A DNA stretch of 64,000 nt from Echinococcus granulosus (taxonomy: Eukaryota > Platyhelminthes > Cestoda > Cyclophyllidea > Taeniidae), in the NCBI RefSeq assembly GCF_000524195.1, contig NW_020170541.1:1-64000 (forward strand), in the 5' to 3' direction. The notes below the pieces were generated by a model. The model did not search any database, was not told the origin of the DNA, and saw only the letters and a list, made by a program, of their open reading frames with translations. Positions 53,949 through 64,000 of this stretch are shown here, piece by piece (position 1 is the stretch's first letter; every line of letters starts with the position of its first letter). The translations under genes were made by a program, and so were the position numbers.

Positions 53949-54329
53949 GCAGACGATGGAACCAACTGGCCGTGTTTGCGTGTAGGTGTCGGGAATGATT
54001 ACTACGGTGCAGACGAATGCGCAGGTAACGATCTACCTTAACCTCACCATGGACTTATGGTTCTAAAGCTATTGGACACTGCCAATGTGGCACATCAGCA
54101 TAATCTTTGGATCAAATCAATTTTTATTTTAAAGTGTCAAGAGAATTAATCAAAGTTGAGGGTAATTGGCTAAATTTCAGCACCCAGTTAAATTAACAAG
54201 ACTTTTGAAAAGAATAAAAAACTACCCCTGGGTAAGGCTGTCTACTAAATACAGCATGACATTTCGGTTGCTCGCTCAAATTTTCCTTTTGCTTAAGCGG
54301 GTGCTTAAGTCTCAGTCACTGTACTTCCA
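53949..54329. other. Upstream flank of the TAL gene
   Basis: Short flank with no recognisable promoter element or further exon. Confidence 0.4.
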
Positions 54330-54415
54330 CTGTGAGGCATGGCCCTTGTCCATGCCAGCAACCCCTTAGCTCCTCTGTACGTTGGCAATACATTCTCAGT
54401 CCAAGTGTTTAAATT
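54330..54415 (-). repeat. Solo family B repeat, inverted
   Basis: Contains GGCATGGCCCTTGTCCATGC, then CAGCAACCCCTTAGCTCCTC and TGTACGTTGGCAATA, the reverse-complement order of the family B core. Confidence 0.6.
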
Positions 54416-56279
54416 CTTTAGACTTCAGACTTTACCATTTAGCATTTTGGAAAAAGATCCAGATTAATTTAAAATTACTGCTTTCGTGTCACATGATTTA
54501 ACCGGTTGGGATGATGAAATTGTGACCTTTATGAACAACCTGATATCAGTGAACATGCAGTTTAGTGAATCACACTAAATATGTAAATTAAAAAGCAAGT
54601 GGAATTTAAACTAATCTTATGTATTTGCATTCAGAGTGGAGGTTCTTCAAGCCCCATTCACCGGGGCTAATGACACTGTCCAATCCCTTTATATTGGGCA
54701 AAAACAGGAAGACAAATGCAGGGAAACGTTAACTGCTGAGTGCTTTGTATCGACGCCTCGTGCTTCTCCAGAGTAGTATGTGAAAAATCTATGGAAATCA
54801 GGAGGCAATTCAACCGATGTGCCAATGCAAATAGGTGATAATGAAGGCGCATCAACGAGAAGCGCACTTCTTTCTGAGTAATGGCCAAGTGATTTCAGCA
54901 TCCTTTCTCTGCACTATTTTTGTGATTTTTAATTTAAAAAATGCAAATTGATCCCAGCTGACCTAAATAAACAACAAACTTGTTTATAACTTCATGCCAC
55001 GCGTATCATTAGAATTAGGCAGAGCTATTTTTTTACTCTTTTTAAACTAATATGATTACTCCTATGAGTTTGAGCACAAGGCTCTCAGATTCACAAGAAT
55101 GTAGAACCTTTAGGATGATTAAATCCACGAGAAGGAATGGAAGAGGCTTGTTTTGGTCCTTCGACAATCTATAAGGTGGAACAGGATAGGCTTTCGCTTT
55201 GGTAGTTGTATGAGCTATATTAGTCCCAGCCTGTCCAATAGGAGGAGCAAAAAGGCACAACAAGACTCTTGATTGCCTTTATCAATGGCATTCTTTACCT
55301 TCAGCTGATTCAGAAACCTGTCAAGCATTTTAGTTTGTCGAGTTAAAGTTCTGTGCTGTCGCGAACACTTCAGATGATCATGTACAAGAACGTGTGTTAA
55401 AAATCGCCTACAGTAGAGGTGGCTGCTCTACTCCTTGACTTAGAATAGCAATACGACTGGTCCAGAGCGTAAGTTACTACTACATACTCGATTTAAATTC
55501 CGCAGCTATTGTTTATTTGCTTATGGACTCAAACTACTGTCTATTTAGCAGTTAACAGACCTAAATTTAATTTAAATTTCGATTTCTTTGCTCCCCATTT
55601 ATCCATCTACGTTTAACACACTCTCTCTAGATCTATCGGAATGTGTATAGGAAATAAAAGAAGCAACCCGCTCGTCTACAACACTACTTCTGCTATTGTC
55701 CATGATTTTGCTTGGAAAACAAATCGTGTAGCAGGCTACGGATCAAGTGACAGCTATGCAGAAACGGAACCTCTGTGCTGTCTATTAAGTCAAAATATTT
55801 GGTATGCACTGAATTCTCATTCCTTTCCTGTTCGTCTAAGTAAACACATCAGTGCGCACTCGGTGGCGGAGTTTGTCGTACCTACAAAATTCCGTGTTTA
55901 AGCTGACTGGCCACCTTAGGATCGCAGGAATGTTGTTGCTGGGTCGAAGCCTCGGGTCTTAGTCATCGTCAAATCGCGCATTTGGTAGAAAACTACACCG
56001 CAACGTCGCATGAAGAAAACTACATAAAGGCGATTTCTTTGTAAAATTCTCAAATATTTGCAGTATTCGTCGACTTTGAGAGCTGATAAGTGGTCAGTAG
56101 CATGTTTGAAGTTCAGGTTCAAATAATGAGTTCTATGAAGAGTTATTTTTAATGAAAGTAAATTTTATCAACATTTGAAAAGCATAGAGAAGTCTTTATA
56201 AGTGCTCAAAGTTCTTTTTACAAAGATAATAACTTTGTAATCCTCCGAGTCTTCCATGAAGTCGTAAGAAATCGTTAGA
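54416..56279. other. Intergenic DNA, no gene recognised
   Basis: The plus-strand frame at 55641-55901 (86 codons) and the overlapping minus-strand frames near 54.7-54.9 kb show no domain I recognise and no matching splice partners. They may be decayed transposon pieces, but I cannot support that. Confidence 0.4.
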
Positions 56280-56500
56280 AGAGCTGAGGCTACAGGCACT
56301 GTCCGGAGGCCATGTTGACGAGCGAAGGTACAATCTGCAGCCACTCAAGTGCCCGCCTACTCGAATGCAGATTTGAACAAAATGGCAAGGCACTTCATAG
56401 CCACTCTCTTCGTTTAAAGTTCTCTTCAGCGCTCCCTTTGGTCAAACTTCCGCGTCGGCCATCACAACGCTGTCTGCGCTTTAAAAAATACACCTACAAA
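56280..56500 (+). repeat. Solo family B repeat
   Basis: GTCCGGAGGCCATGTTGACG, CACTCAAGTGCCCGCCTACT and TCGAATGCAGA are followed by CGCTCCCTTTGGTCAAACTT and CCATCACAACGC. The last two words also occur in 13777-13835, next to the first terminal repeat of copy 1, so the solo copy extends into adjoining element sequence. Confidence 0.65.
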
Positions 56501-59234
56501 TTGGCCACGTCAGTCATTGAAGCTGTATGCATCTGAGAAGATATTTGATTCAAAGGTCTCTCTTATGCCTCGGCAATTCCACTGCGTATGCACCAGCACC
56601 TAAATTTAGAGTTTTGCCCCATTGGGGAGCTATATTGGGGAAGGCAATGCGCTGCCCTCATACTGCTGGAGATATGATGATGTTCCTCAATGAGGCAATA
56701 GTAGTTTGCTAAACCTGGAAAACTGCGATGGCCAATTCCTGGCACGTTTTATGCGGTCTTCTGTCATCTCCATCCCGTTTGGCAGGACATTACTTCTCCA
56801 AAAGGTTATCGGGAGCTGTAGGAATTGTCACTTCTTTGGATCCAGTGTCAAACCTGATTTTCGTGGACACTGACACTTATTTATGATTGGCATTATGTTC
56901 GCAAACGCCTATTGAAAATGAGTTTGTCGTACAGGCACACTGTACTATGTTGGCAAAATCTCATTCAGTGCTAATTGCATAAGCCGTTCAGAAGTTGCCG
57001 AAGCAACACAGCATTTGGAATTCATGAAGCCTACTAGGCATTTGGAATGCCATATTGGATCTCTCTTTTGGGTACCTCCACTGCAAAATATCCCATTTTT
57101 AACTTCTACATGGAGATGAGGTAAGGCAAGGGAACTCCTTTTCCATTGCTGACTTTATCCTTCCAGAATCAAAGCGCAGACGAAGGCTTGCATCTCTCTT
57201 TAGAGGAGCTATCAGTAAAGCCCATGCTAACTAGAGAGGCCCTGTGATCTCTTTGAGCGCCTAGCCAACTAGACTCACAGGGGGTTGTATGCGTTCTGTT
57301 ATAGCCTGGGGTATCCGCGTGCGTGTAGCCTAGATCTTACAGGGCTCCCAGCCAAATAAGTAGAAGGTAAAGACTTCAGAGAAGATACCTCCATTCTGTG
57401 GTGTACATAAGTAAGCAGAGTTGTGATTTGCGTGTACCAGTCTGCCGGCCGACTAGTGACTAAACGGCTTAAAGGGCATCCAACGCTGATAAATAGCCAA
57501 TCAGGGAGTAGTGGGCAAGATCACTATTCCTGAAATGTTTGGGAATCAGCCACACAAAAATTGAAACATTTAAGAAGTGGAAGTATTTTTCTGGATTTTT
57601 ATATATCTCCAGCACGTTTAATTTACAATGCTACCCCCAAAATTTAGAACTTTACACCGTTAAAATATTCATGAACATAGTCGAGAACTTTCAAAGTTTT
57701 GCTTTCAGGTTGTCAGTAATGTAAATAAGCTGTTGACAAAGATTTTTAGGGTGTTGCTAGGCATCACTGTGGTTCTGAATGGTAAAAGAAATTCTATGGT
57801 GAATAGAGAAGGTGCCTTTAACAAAGTATAAAATACCGTTGATGTTACGGCAAAAATAATCCCCAGAGTCCACTGCTCAAGATAACTCTGGACGTATAAG
57901 GGACTTTACTATTCAGGTTTTTTTTGCCTATGGTAAGGTGCAGCAATGTTTCATCATCCACTGACATCTCCTTTCCGTCTGCTGACCGGACAGGAGAGCT
58001 ACAAGATTTACTATTGATCTAAACACACTAAAGTATAGAAGGGAAATGGATGATATTCCTGACTTGCCTAGGATTTGTAGGTATAACTGGAAGTCGTCTA
58101 GAAGCAAGAATTGTAGGTAAAACTAGGGCTCACATAAAGTTTAGGTGTGATGCAGACGTACTTGGTCGAATGGTAATGCATTTGGTGGACCTTTGCTGTG
58201 GCTATGCCAGGAGTAGTAGCCAACTCCTGTCATCCTTCTGCTGTGAACTTTAACTTACTGCTAGAGTTGGGTTCTGTGCCTCAGAGTTCGCTTACCCTAA
58301 TGTGCGGACGAAATTCGTTTCTAAATCAGGCTACTATCTATTCATCGACTCAATCCTGTTGATGACAAGTAGCTAAAGCCTCATTTTGCAAGGTCTTGAA
58401 GGCCCCTTGCATAATCCTCGTTACCTTCTCCTATCATTCAGTTGAGATTAAAGAAAGCTCTGACCATTACCTTTTTCTTTTGAAAGGCAACGCGTTGACT
58501 CAGTGTGGTGCAGCATTTCCCAAACTCATTATCCTGTACTGTGTTGGCTTTCACTGAAGTCGAGAAAGGGTCTTAGGGGCGTCTAAACAAGGCCTGTTAT
58601 TTTTTGACTGGGCGCAGAACTAGAGCTAAAATCTGGAGCGTTCGAGTCAGCTGTCAAAGGCCATGCCTGCAGTGAAAAGAAAAGGCCAACCAGCACCGCT
58701 ATCAGAACGTTTTCGCCGTTTTCCATTCTACTTCTGATTTCAGACTTCCGGATCATGAGGGCTGGTCAGGAGAAGACCCTATTGTGAAGCGTAGGATTAC
58801 GCAAACGACCTAAGTCCTATGGAAACTCAAAAGTTGTCGCCTCCCTGGGTATTATTGACATTTCGTCCATCAAGAAACTAGTTCGGTCTGCCAAGGTGCA
58901 ACGAAATAGGCATTTACAAACATTTTTTTAGGTATATTTGCAGATATAAGAGGACGTTAACTCTTATTCTACTAAACAATATGAGCTCCTCATTTCTAGC
59001 AATTATGATTCACACCTCTTTGTTGTAGGGTTTCGGTCACATCATTTCTTGTAGTAAAATGCCAATCCCTCTAAAGCCTCATAAGTGGAAGTGCCTATGC
59101 AATTACACGGAAAAAGCAGCCCTGATTTTGCTTTTTATTATTATCGTGAGGAATTGACAGCTCGATTAACTCAGCACCCTATTAGGTAAGCAATTAAATC
59201 ACCCCCACTTTACACTTCCCCTCAACGGTTTGGC
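56501..59234. other. Intergenic DNA, decayed repetitive sequence
   Basis: Composition here (56.7-58.9 kb) is less AT-rich than other intergenic stretches, yet all frames are broken. I suspect old transposon remains but found no reverse transcriptase or transposase motif that I would defend. Confidence 0.4.
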
Positions 59235-59330
59235 CTTCACTCCATGTCCGTAGCCTCCGCTCCTCGACACGCTAGTAACACTTTCCCCGCCATGTTAATG
59301 TCTTCTTACGGCTTCGGAAAAGAGTAGAGC
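59235..59330 (-). repeat. Solo family B repeat, inverted, diverged
   Basis: Contains CATGTCCGTAGCCTCCGCTC, CTCGACACGCTAGTAACA and a CATGTTAATGTCTTCTTACGG word, matching the order in 48765-48850 with many changes. Confidence 0.4.
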
Positions 59331-60174
59331 GGAGGGCCAAAATCTGTTGCAACGTCGAGAGAAGAAATGATTTGTATAACTAAAAGTGAGGAATTTTAGA
59401 AAAATTTCTAGTGCTTGGTGAAAGGGAAAGTAAAAGTTGGTGATATGATATAAAACAAGCAAGGACTTTACAAGAAGACTATATTTATTTGCACAATATA
59501 TTCACCAGCACAAACGTCCCAACCAGTGCGGTTTCTACTATATTTCTAGCGCGGATTCGTTTTTTTTGGCGGTCAAAATTTCTTTTATGCAAGTATTATA
59601 AGGTGGGCACCATAAAGGTTACAAAAATAGAGGAAAAAAGAAGCAACATGGTTGCAAAAAAATACCTGAAAATACCTAACATCAAAATCCGATATTATGA
59701 AAGTGGGATAATGTCCTGTAGCCTCGCACGTGAGTTAAAAATAGTCCTTCCTAAAGAAATGAGTTAAATGAAGCTACAAAGTGAGGGACAAAGCTCCTTG
59801 AATTCATGAATATAATATGCGCTTACATAGTTTCAGCTGTGTTCAATATTTTTACCCCTTTAACGAGATTCCGTCCATAAAATAAACGCACTAAACATAT
59901 TAGTGCAAAATAGTTTGGCCACTCTAAGTTGAACTGGCATCCAACATTATTTGCAATTTTGGCTTTTCATAGCTTGATGCTACCTTAACTATTTACTTTG
60001 TAGACATTAGCCTTAGCTCATAAATTCACGACAATAATTTATAAACCGTGCTTTGTTTAAGTCCTCCACATAACTCGCGAGTATTCGGATTTGATGCTTG
60101 CTGCATACTTTGTGTTCTACCTTGAAGTTCCCCTGAATACATATTTGGTGCTGTTTGCGTGTTGAGTAATCCAG
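59331..60174. other. Upstream flank of the coiled-coil gene
   Basis: AT-rich. A 92-codon plus frame at 59489-59767 has no domain similarity. A further 5' exon of the coiled-coil gene may lie here, since the exon at 60175 is open at its 5' side. Confidence 0.4.
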
Positions 60175-63100
60175 GTAGCGTACAATTTGGGCTGTAGTGG
60201 AGGACCTATGCCAGTAACTCCTAAGACAACTGATCTATCAAATAATTTGCCCAAATCTGCAACAAACGACTCAATGTCGGGGACCGACGACCAAACTCAT
60301 AAGTCAGATGATCATCCCGATGGAACCTCCTTACCGAGTAGTGAATTACTGTGTCCGTGCAAATTCAATAAACCCGTTTGTTCTCTTGGATGCCAGCAAG
60401 CAAGTAGATATTCTATTAACGCTTCCATCTGTTGATTTTAGGGTTATTTAGCTCTCCAGACACATGTGCACGTTGTATTGATCGTCTACATGCGATACTA
60501 CATGCAGCAGCTAGCGTAAGTCGGTATAGCGATTCCAGAGATCTTTATAGGAATTATCCATTCTACGAACGGAGAATATGGAACTGAAACAGTTATTGGA
60601 ATCTAAAAGGAAAGCTCTTTCCATATTTCAAAGAGAAGTGAATTTGTTTGTTTGCGATTTAGGGCATATATATATTCGTGTGCTAGTTATGTGCCTTTGT
60701 GTTTGTCACTCTAGCTGAATGTATTAGAATCTAATGGTAGCACAGGCGCCAAGATGCCTAATTCTCAGGAGCTTGAATTGAAACAGGTATGCAAAACTTG
60801 CCTCATTTTCATAAGCCTTTTACGCATATGACCGTTATTTTAATGAAAATTTAGGAGAACGAACGTCTGTCTGGTGAACTGGCACTCGCTCGAGGCAGAT
60901 TAGACAGTTTAAAAATTGCTTGGGAAGACTGTTTTAAACGGTACAGAGGAGTTTCCGATCTATGCTTCTTAATGCTTTATCGTATGCTTTTATGGGTGCA
61001 GTCTATTTTGGAATTTCATTTGCATTATTTCACTTATATGTCTCCTACAAGAGTTATTTTTGCTTTAAGTTTCAGGAAATTTTCATCTCACACTTTAATT
61101 TGTCGTTTAGATTGAAAGACGAAAATGAAAAGCTGCACAAAACCGTTTCTGAGCTTCAGTTAGCTCCAAAAGAATCAAAAATGGGCCTTATGAGTAAGTT
61201 TTCACCATGTGTGATATATAAGGGTTAATTTTCTCTGATATAATGTGTCCTTTTAATAATAAATTTATTTGAAAAAGTTTAATGTGGATTTTGTGAAGAG
61301 CAAAAGCGATGACTAGTAGCACTGAAAATAACGGGTTCCCTAAAGTTTTCAGCAAAGGATTGATGGAGTTTTCTTTGTTAAAATGGTAGTACAACTTTAG
61401 AGGGCTTTTCATAGCTTCAGTCTAAAGCGATGTTGACTCTGAGCAATCAAAAATATTGTTGACCCACTGCACGTTGCACCAGATCTTGTGCCGAAATTCG
61501 TGTTCTATTAGGCAGTTTAAGCAACTCTATTGCGGGGTTGAGCTAACTCTAACATTATTTCTACCAGATGCTTGGTGCCATACGTGAATCATGCATCGTT
61601 AAAATGCATCACACATCGAAAAATTCGTAATCACACAAATCGTTGCTTCAAAACACTGAGATCACGACGCAGATTGATTCGGAGGTATTGCAGTTTTTAG
61701 AGAAGTACTTGGTTTGCAAATCAACGCGGTGAATTTGATTCCAGAAGTTCGTATGGGTATTTGCCGTGTGGGCCTATCATTTTTTCCTTGACAAATGTTA
61801 AACTCATGTCTTGTAACTAACCTTTGAAACTTATTCGAACATTTGGAAATAAAATAGTTGAAAGGACTAATTTCACTTAACATATTTCAAATATCCAAAA
61901 TTAAAATGTCCTTCAGAAGAGCAACTTGACGTATCTTGAGTAAAAAATCCTAAAATAGAGCGTAAATTGGTGTTTGTCAAAAGTTCATTATTTACTCATT
62001 CACTTTCAAGGTAAATCTGAGGTCACCTCTTCAGAATTAAAACAGGTAAATGCCTCCTCTATGCTGCCAAATGGGGATGAAGGAGGCGCCAAGCTACCGC
62101 TCGAGAGCTCAGCAAAAGAACCTGTTAAGTGCAGATGCTCTCATTCACTTCAAGTTGATCATCTTAAGAGATGTATTGAAGAGCTAAAGGCAAATGTAAG
62201 ACACGCATTGTTTATCAGTTCTGCTACCTTCTAAAATACGTAGGACGTTGCGTTATTAGTTTATGTATTCTTATGCCTTGAAATTTTACTGGTGGGTGAG
62301 CATCACTGAATTAAAACTACAGGAGATGAGTCAACGGGATCGTGCGGATGATCTGAGTATCTCCTTGGAAGCATACAAAATGGCTCTTGAAAAACAGTTT
62401 AACGAAAGCAGAAAGTTCATCAAACACCTCTCAAAACTGTTGGGAAATTCATCTACATCTGAAGAAGGTATATTGCTCTTTTATCTAATGCTCCATCATT
62501 TCATGGATCATGGGTAGGTTTTTCATCTTTAAGCTATTCTATATCTACTGCCTCAAGGGAACTTGTTTTTACTCAACCAATGCAATATTTTGCCGATTAA
62601 CCCCTTTTTCGTTACCCTAATCTTAGTTTGTTTTGCTCCACCAATAGCGGAGAATTATTGCACAAATCCCATCTCGTTATCCGATTATTTATTTAATAGT
62701 CACCACCTAGTTGTAATAACGGCAATATCTTAGAGCAGTAAAAATTGAGTACACATAAGAACATGATGTAATCCATCGGTAATTTCTTCTCCCCCTAGGT
62801 GCTATATCACGGCTGATAGCTCCAAGAAAACTGTAGAAAGCAAAGGAATACTATGCCTCATTTTCGCCTCGTTTTGTCAGAATTAATGGCTTGATTTGTA
62901 GCGGATTTTTGCGAATTTTCCTCGGTATTTATTTGCATTTTAAGTACGGAGCACTCAGCACAACTGGATTTTGATATTATTTCTTTTAATGTGCTTCAAA
63001 AATCCAACCAGTGAAATCACGCCTAGTGCCTTTAAAAATGTACTTCACCTATGTAATACCTTATGTAAAATGCAGAATCTCAATCAAACCCTAGCAGGTA

Positions 63101-63526
63101 CTGCCCGTCTTATTTGGCACTAGGCTTTCGGCGTTTGACTCATTTTTTGAGTATGCTATATGTAAATGCGTATACACACGTGTTGTTGAAGCCAAACAAG
63201 ATCTAGTGTACTTTATTCATGGCGTCGTATGTGAAATATGGCTTGATTGAAAAGGTTAAACGTGCGTGTGCTCCTATTTATCTTCAGCAAAATCCACAGA
63301 AACCCTGGATTCTGCGCTAAGCGATGAGTTGACTCACTGGATTGAGCAGGCACTGAAATCCGCAGTGCATGAGAGTGGGAATCGTATTCAACTCAGAAAT
63401 GGCGATTCTCACCCAAGCAGTGATGTCTTTTCCCCCTCATCCTCTCCTTTAATTGCTCCCCATTCACCTCCCAAAGAAGTCTTATCTGTCGATAAGCAGT
63501 ATCGTAGGCACCCTGTAAACGATCGG
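60175..63526 (+). CDS. Coiled-coil protein resembling CCDC125 (3' end beyond window or unresolved)
   Basis: Eight exons join in one frame: 60175-60403, 60442-60515, 60715-60786, 60855-60940, 61111-61193, 62011-62195, 62323-62467 and 63288-63526. The last ends in a GTAAG donor, so the gene continues past the visible exons. The first possible ATG is 60208, though the frame is open to the acceptor at 60174 and there may be an earlier exon. The product has a Ser-rich, Cys-containing start, heptad-like helices (ENERLSGELALARGRLDSLK, LKDENEKLHKTVSELQ, VDHLKRCIEELKAN), and the segment RADDLSISLEAYKMALEKQF. That segment together with the preceding CRCSH cluster resembles the conserved core of CCDC125, a cytoplasmic protein linked to cell migration. 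The similarity is short, so the name is tentative; a generic coiled-coil scaffold is the alternative. The first intron is only 38 nt. Confidence 0.7.
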
Positions 63527-64000
63527 GTAAGTTAACTCTTTCTGGTTTTCAGAAAGCCTAATTTGTTCCCCTCTCCATTCTTTAAATTATTGCTCTTTAA
63601 TGGGCAGTTTTAAGCACTTTTGCTAAATGGAACTTCTAATCCCGATTTTAAGTAATTCCAAATGATAGGCAGTGGAGCGATCAAGCATTTAAACAGCTCT
63701 CTTGAGAGCATTAACCATCACAGTACTTGACTGCTATACTCCGTTAACAATGTGTGAATATGATTGATAAACAGAGAGCTAAAATTTTGTCTAGTGCATT
63801 TTTCACGGCTTGAGAGGAGTGAATAGGTGATGTTCATTCGATACAATATCCGATGATTACATTGATGGGAGGATAGCATAGTTTTGTTCGATCAATTTTT
63901 TTGTACCTTTGATGCACGAATTTGCATCGTGGTAATTTGATCTATTTTGCCCAATGGTTCTCCTTCCGATGTGCAACTGTAAGCGAATTTCATCAGCTTT
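63527..64000 (+). other. Intron of the coiled-coil gene running off the window
   Basis: Begins with GTAAGT-like donor sequence after ..HPVNDR and is AT-rich to the window edge. No further exon seen. Confidence 0.5.

Noticed and set aside
55641..55901. 86-codon plus-strand frame
   Set aside because: Considered as a retroelement fragment; no reverse transcriptase, protease or integrase motif could be identified.
1..64000. CRISPR arrays, operons, ribosome-binding sites, rRNA or tRNA genes
   Set aside because: The sequence is clearly eukaryotic with spliced genes; no spaced direct-repeat array and no cloverleaf or rRNA-like segment was recognised by eye. A tRNAscan or Rfam search would be decisive for RNA genes.

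Overview
This is a 64-kb piece of a metazoan nuclear genome, almost certainly a parasitic flatworm and, in my reading, a cestode. The best evidence is a gene encoding an EF-hand plus dynein-light-chain protein of the tegumental-allergen-like (TAL) type, a platyhelminth-specific architecture, with a second dynein-light-chain gene beside it. Many small introns (31-90 nt), AT-rich intergenic DNA, splice acceptors a few bases before several start codons (as expected for spliced-leader trans-splicing) and miniature terminal-repeat elements fit the same picture. The species cannot be fixed from sequence alone. Nothing prokaryotic, viral or CRISPR-like was seen. || Layout. (1) 0.8-12.7 kb, plus strand: a HECTD1-type HECT E3 ubiquitin ligase of about 28 exons, with a 100-N assembly gap and an apparent one-base frameshift in its 3' part. 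(2) 12.7-21.0 kb: intergenic, with a terminal-repeat miniature element and solo repeats. (3) 21.0-25.6 kb, plus: a divergent ARF-family protein whose nucleotide-hydrolysis residues are all replaced. (4) 28.6-35.9 kb, plus: an eight-finger C2H2 protein with a long glutamine-rich insert; most fingers sit in single 87-nt phase-1 exons, and one 2.1-kb intron carries about 1 kb of alternating purine-pyrimidine (GT/GC) DNA. (5) 37.9-38.9 kb, plus: a basic protein ending in one LIM domain, with an overlapping upstream ORF. (6) 39.3-41.9 kb, minus and convergent with the LIM gene: PPP4R2, the protein phosphatase 4 regulatory subunit, with introns as short as 31 nt. (7) 45.7-46.1 kb, minus: a stand-alone dynein-light-chain gene. 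(8) 49.2-53.9 kb, minus: the EF-hand/dynein-light-chain TAL gene. (9) 54-60 kb: gene-free, repeat relics. (10) 60.2 kb to beyond 63.5 kb, plus: a coiled-coil protein resembling CCDC125, open at its 3' end. || The genes look like an ordinary eukaryotic neighbourhood, not one pathway. HECTD1 and PPP4R2 are regulatory enzymes or subunits, the ARF-like protein is probably membrane-associated, and the two dynein-light-chain genes are likely local duplicates serving the tegument or cytoskeleton. The least ordinary items are the ARF-like pseudo-GTPase, the one-finger-per-exon zinc-finger gene, the 31-nt introns, and the roughly 1-kb elements with terminal repeats.
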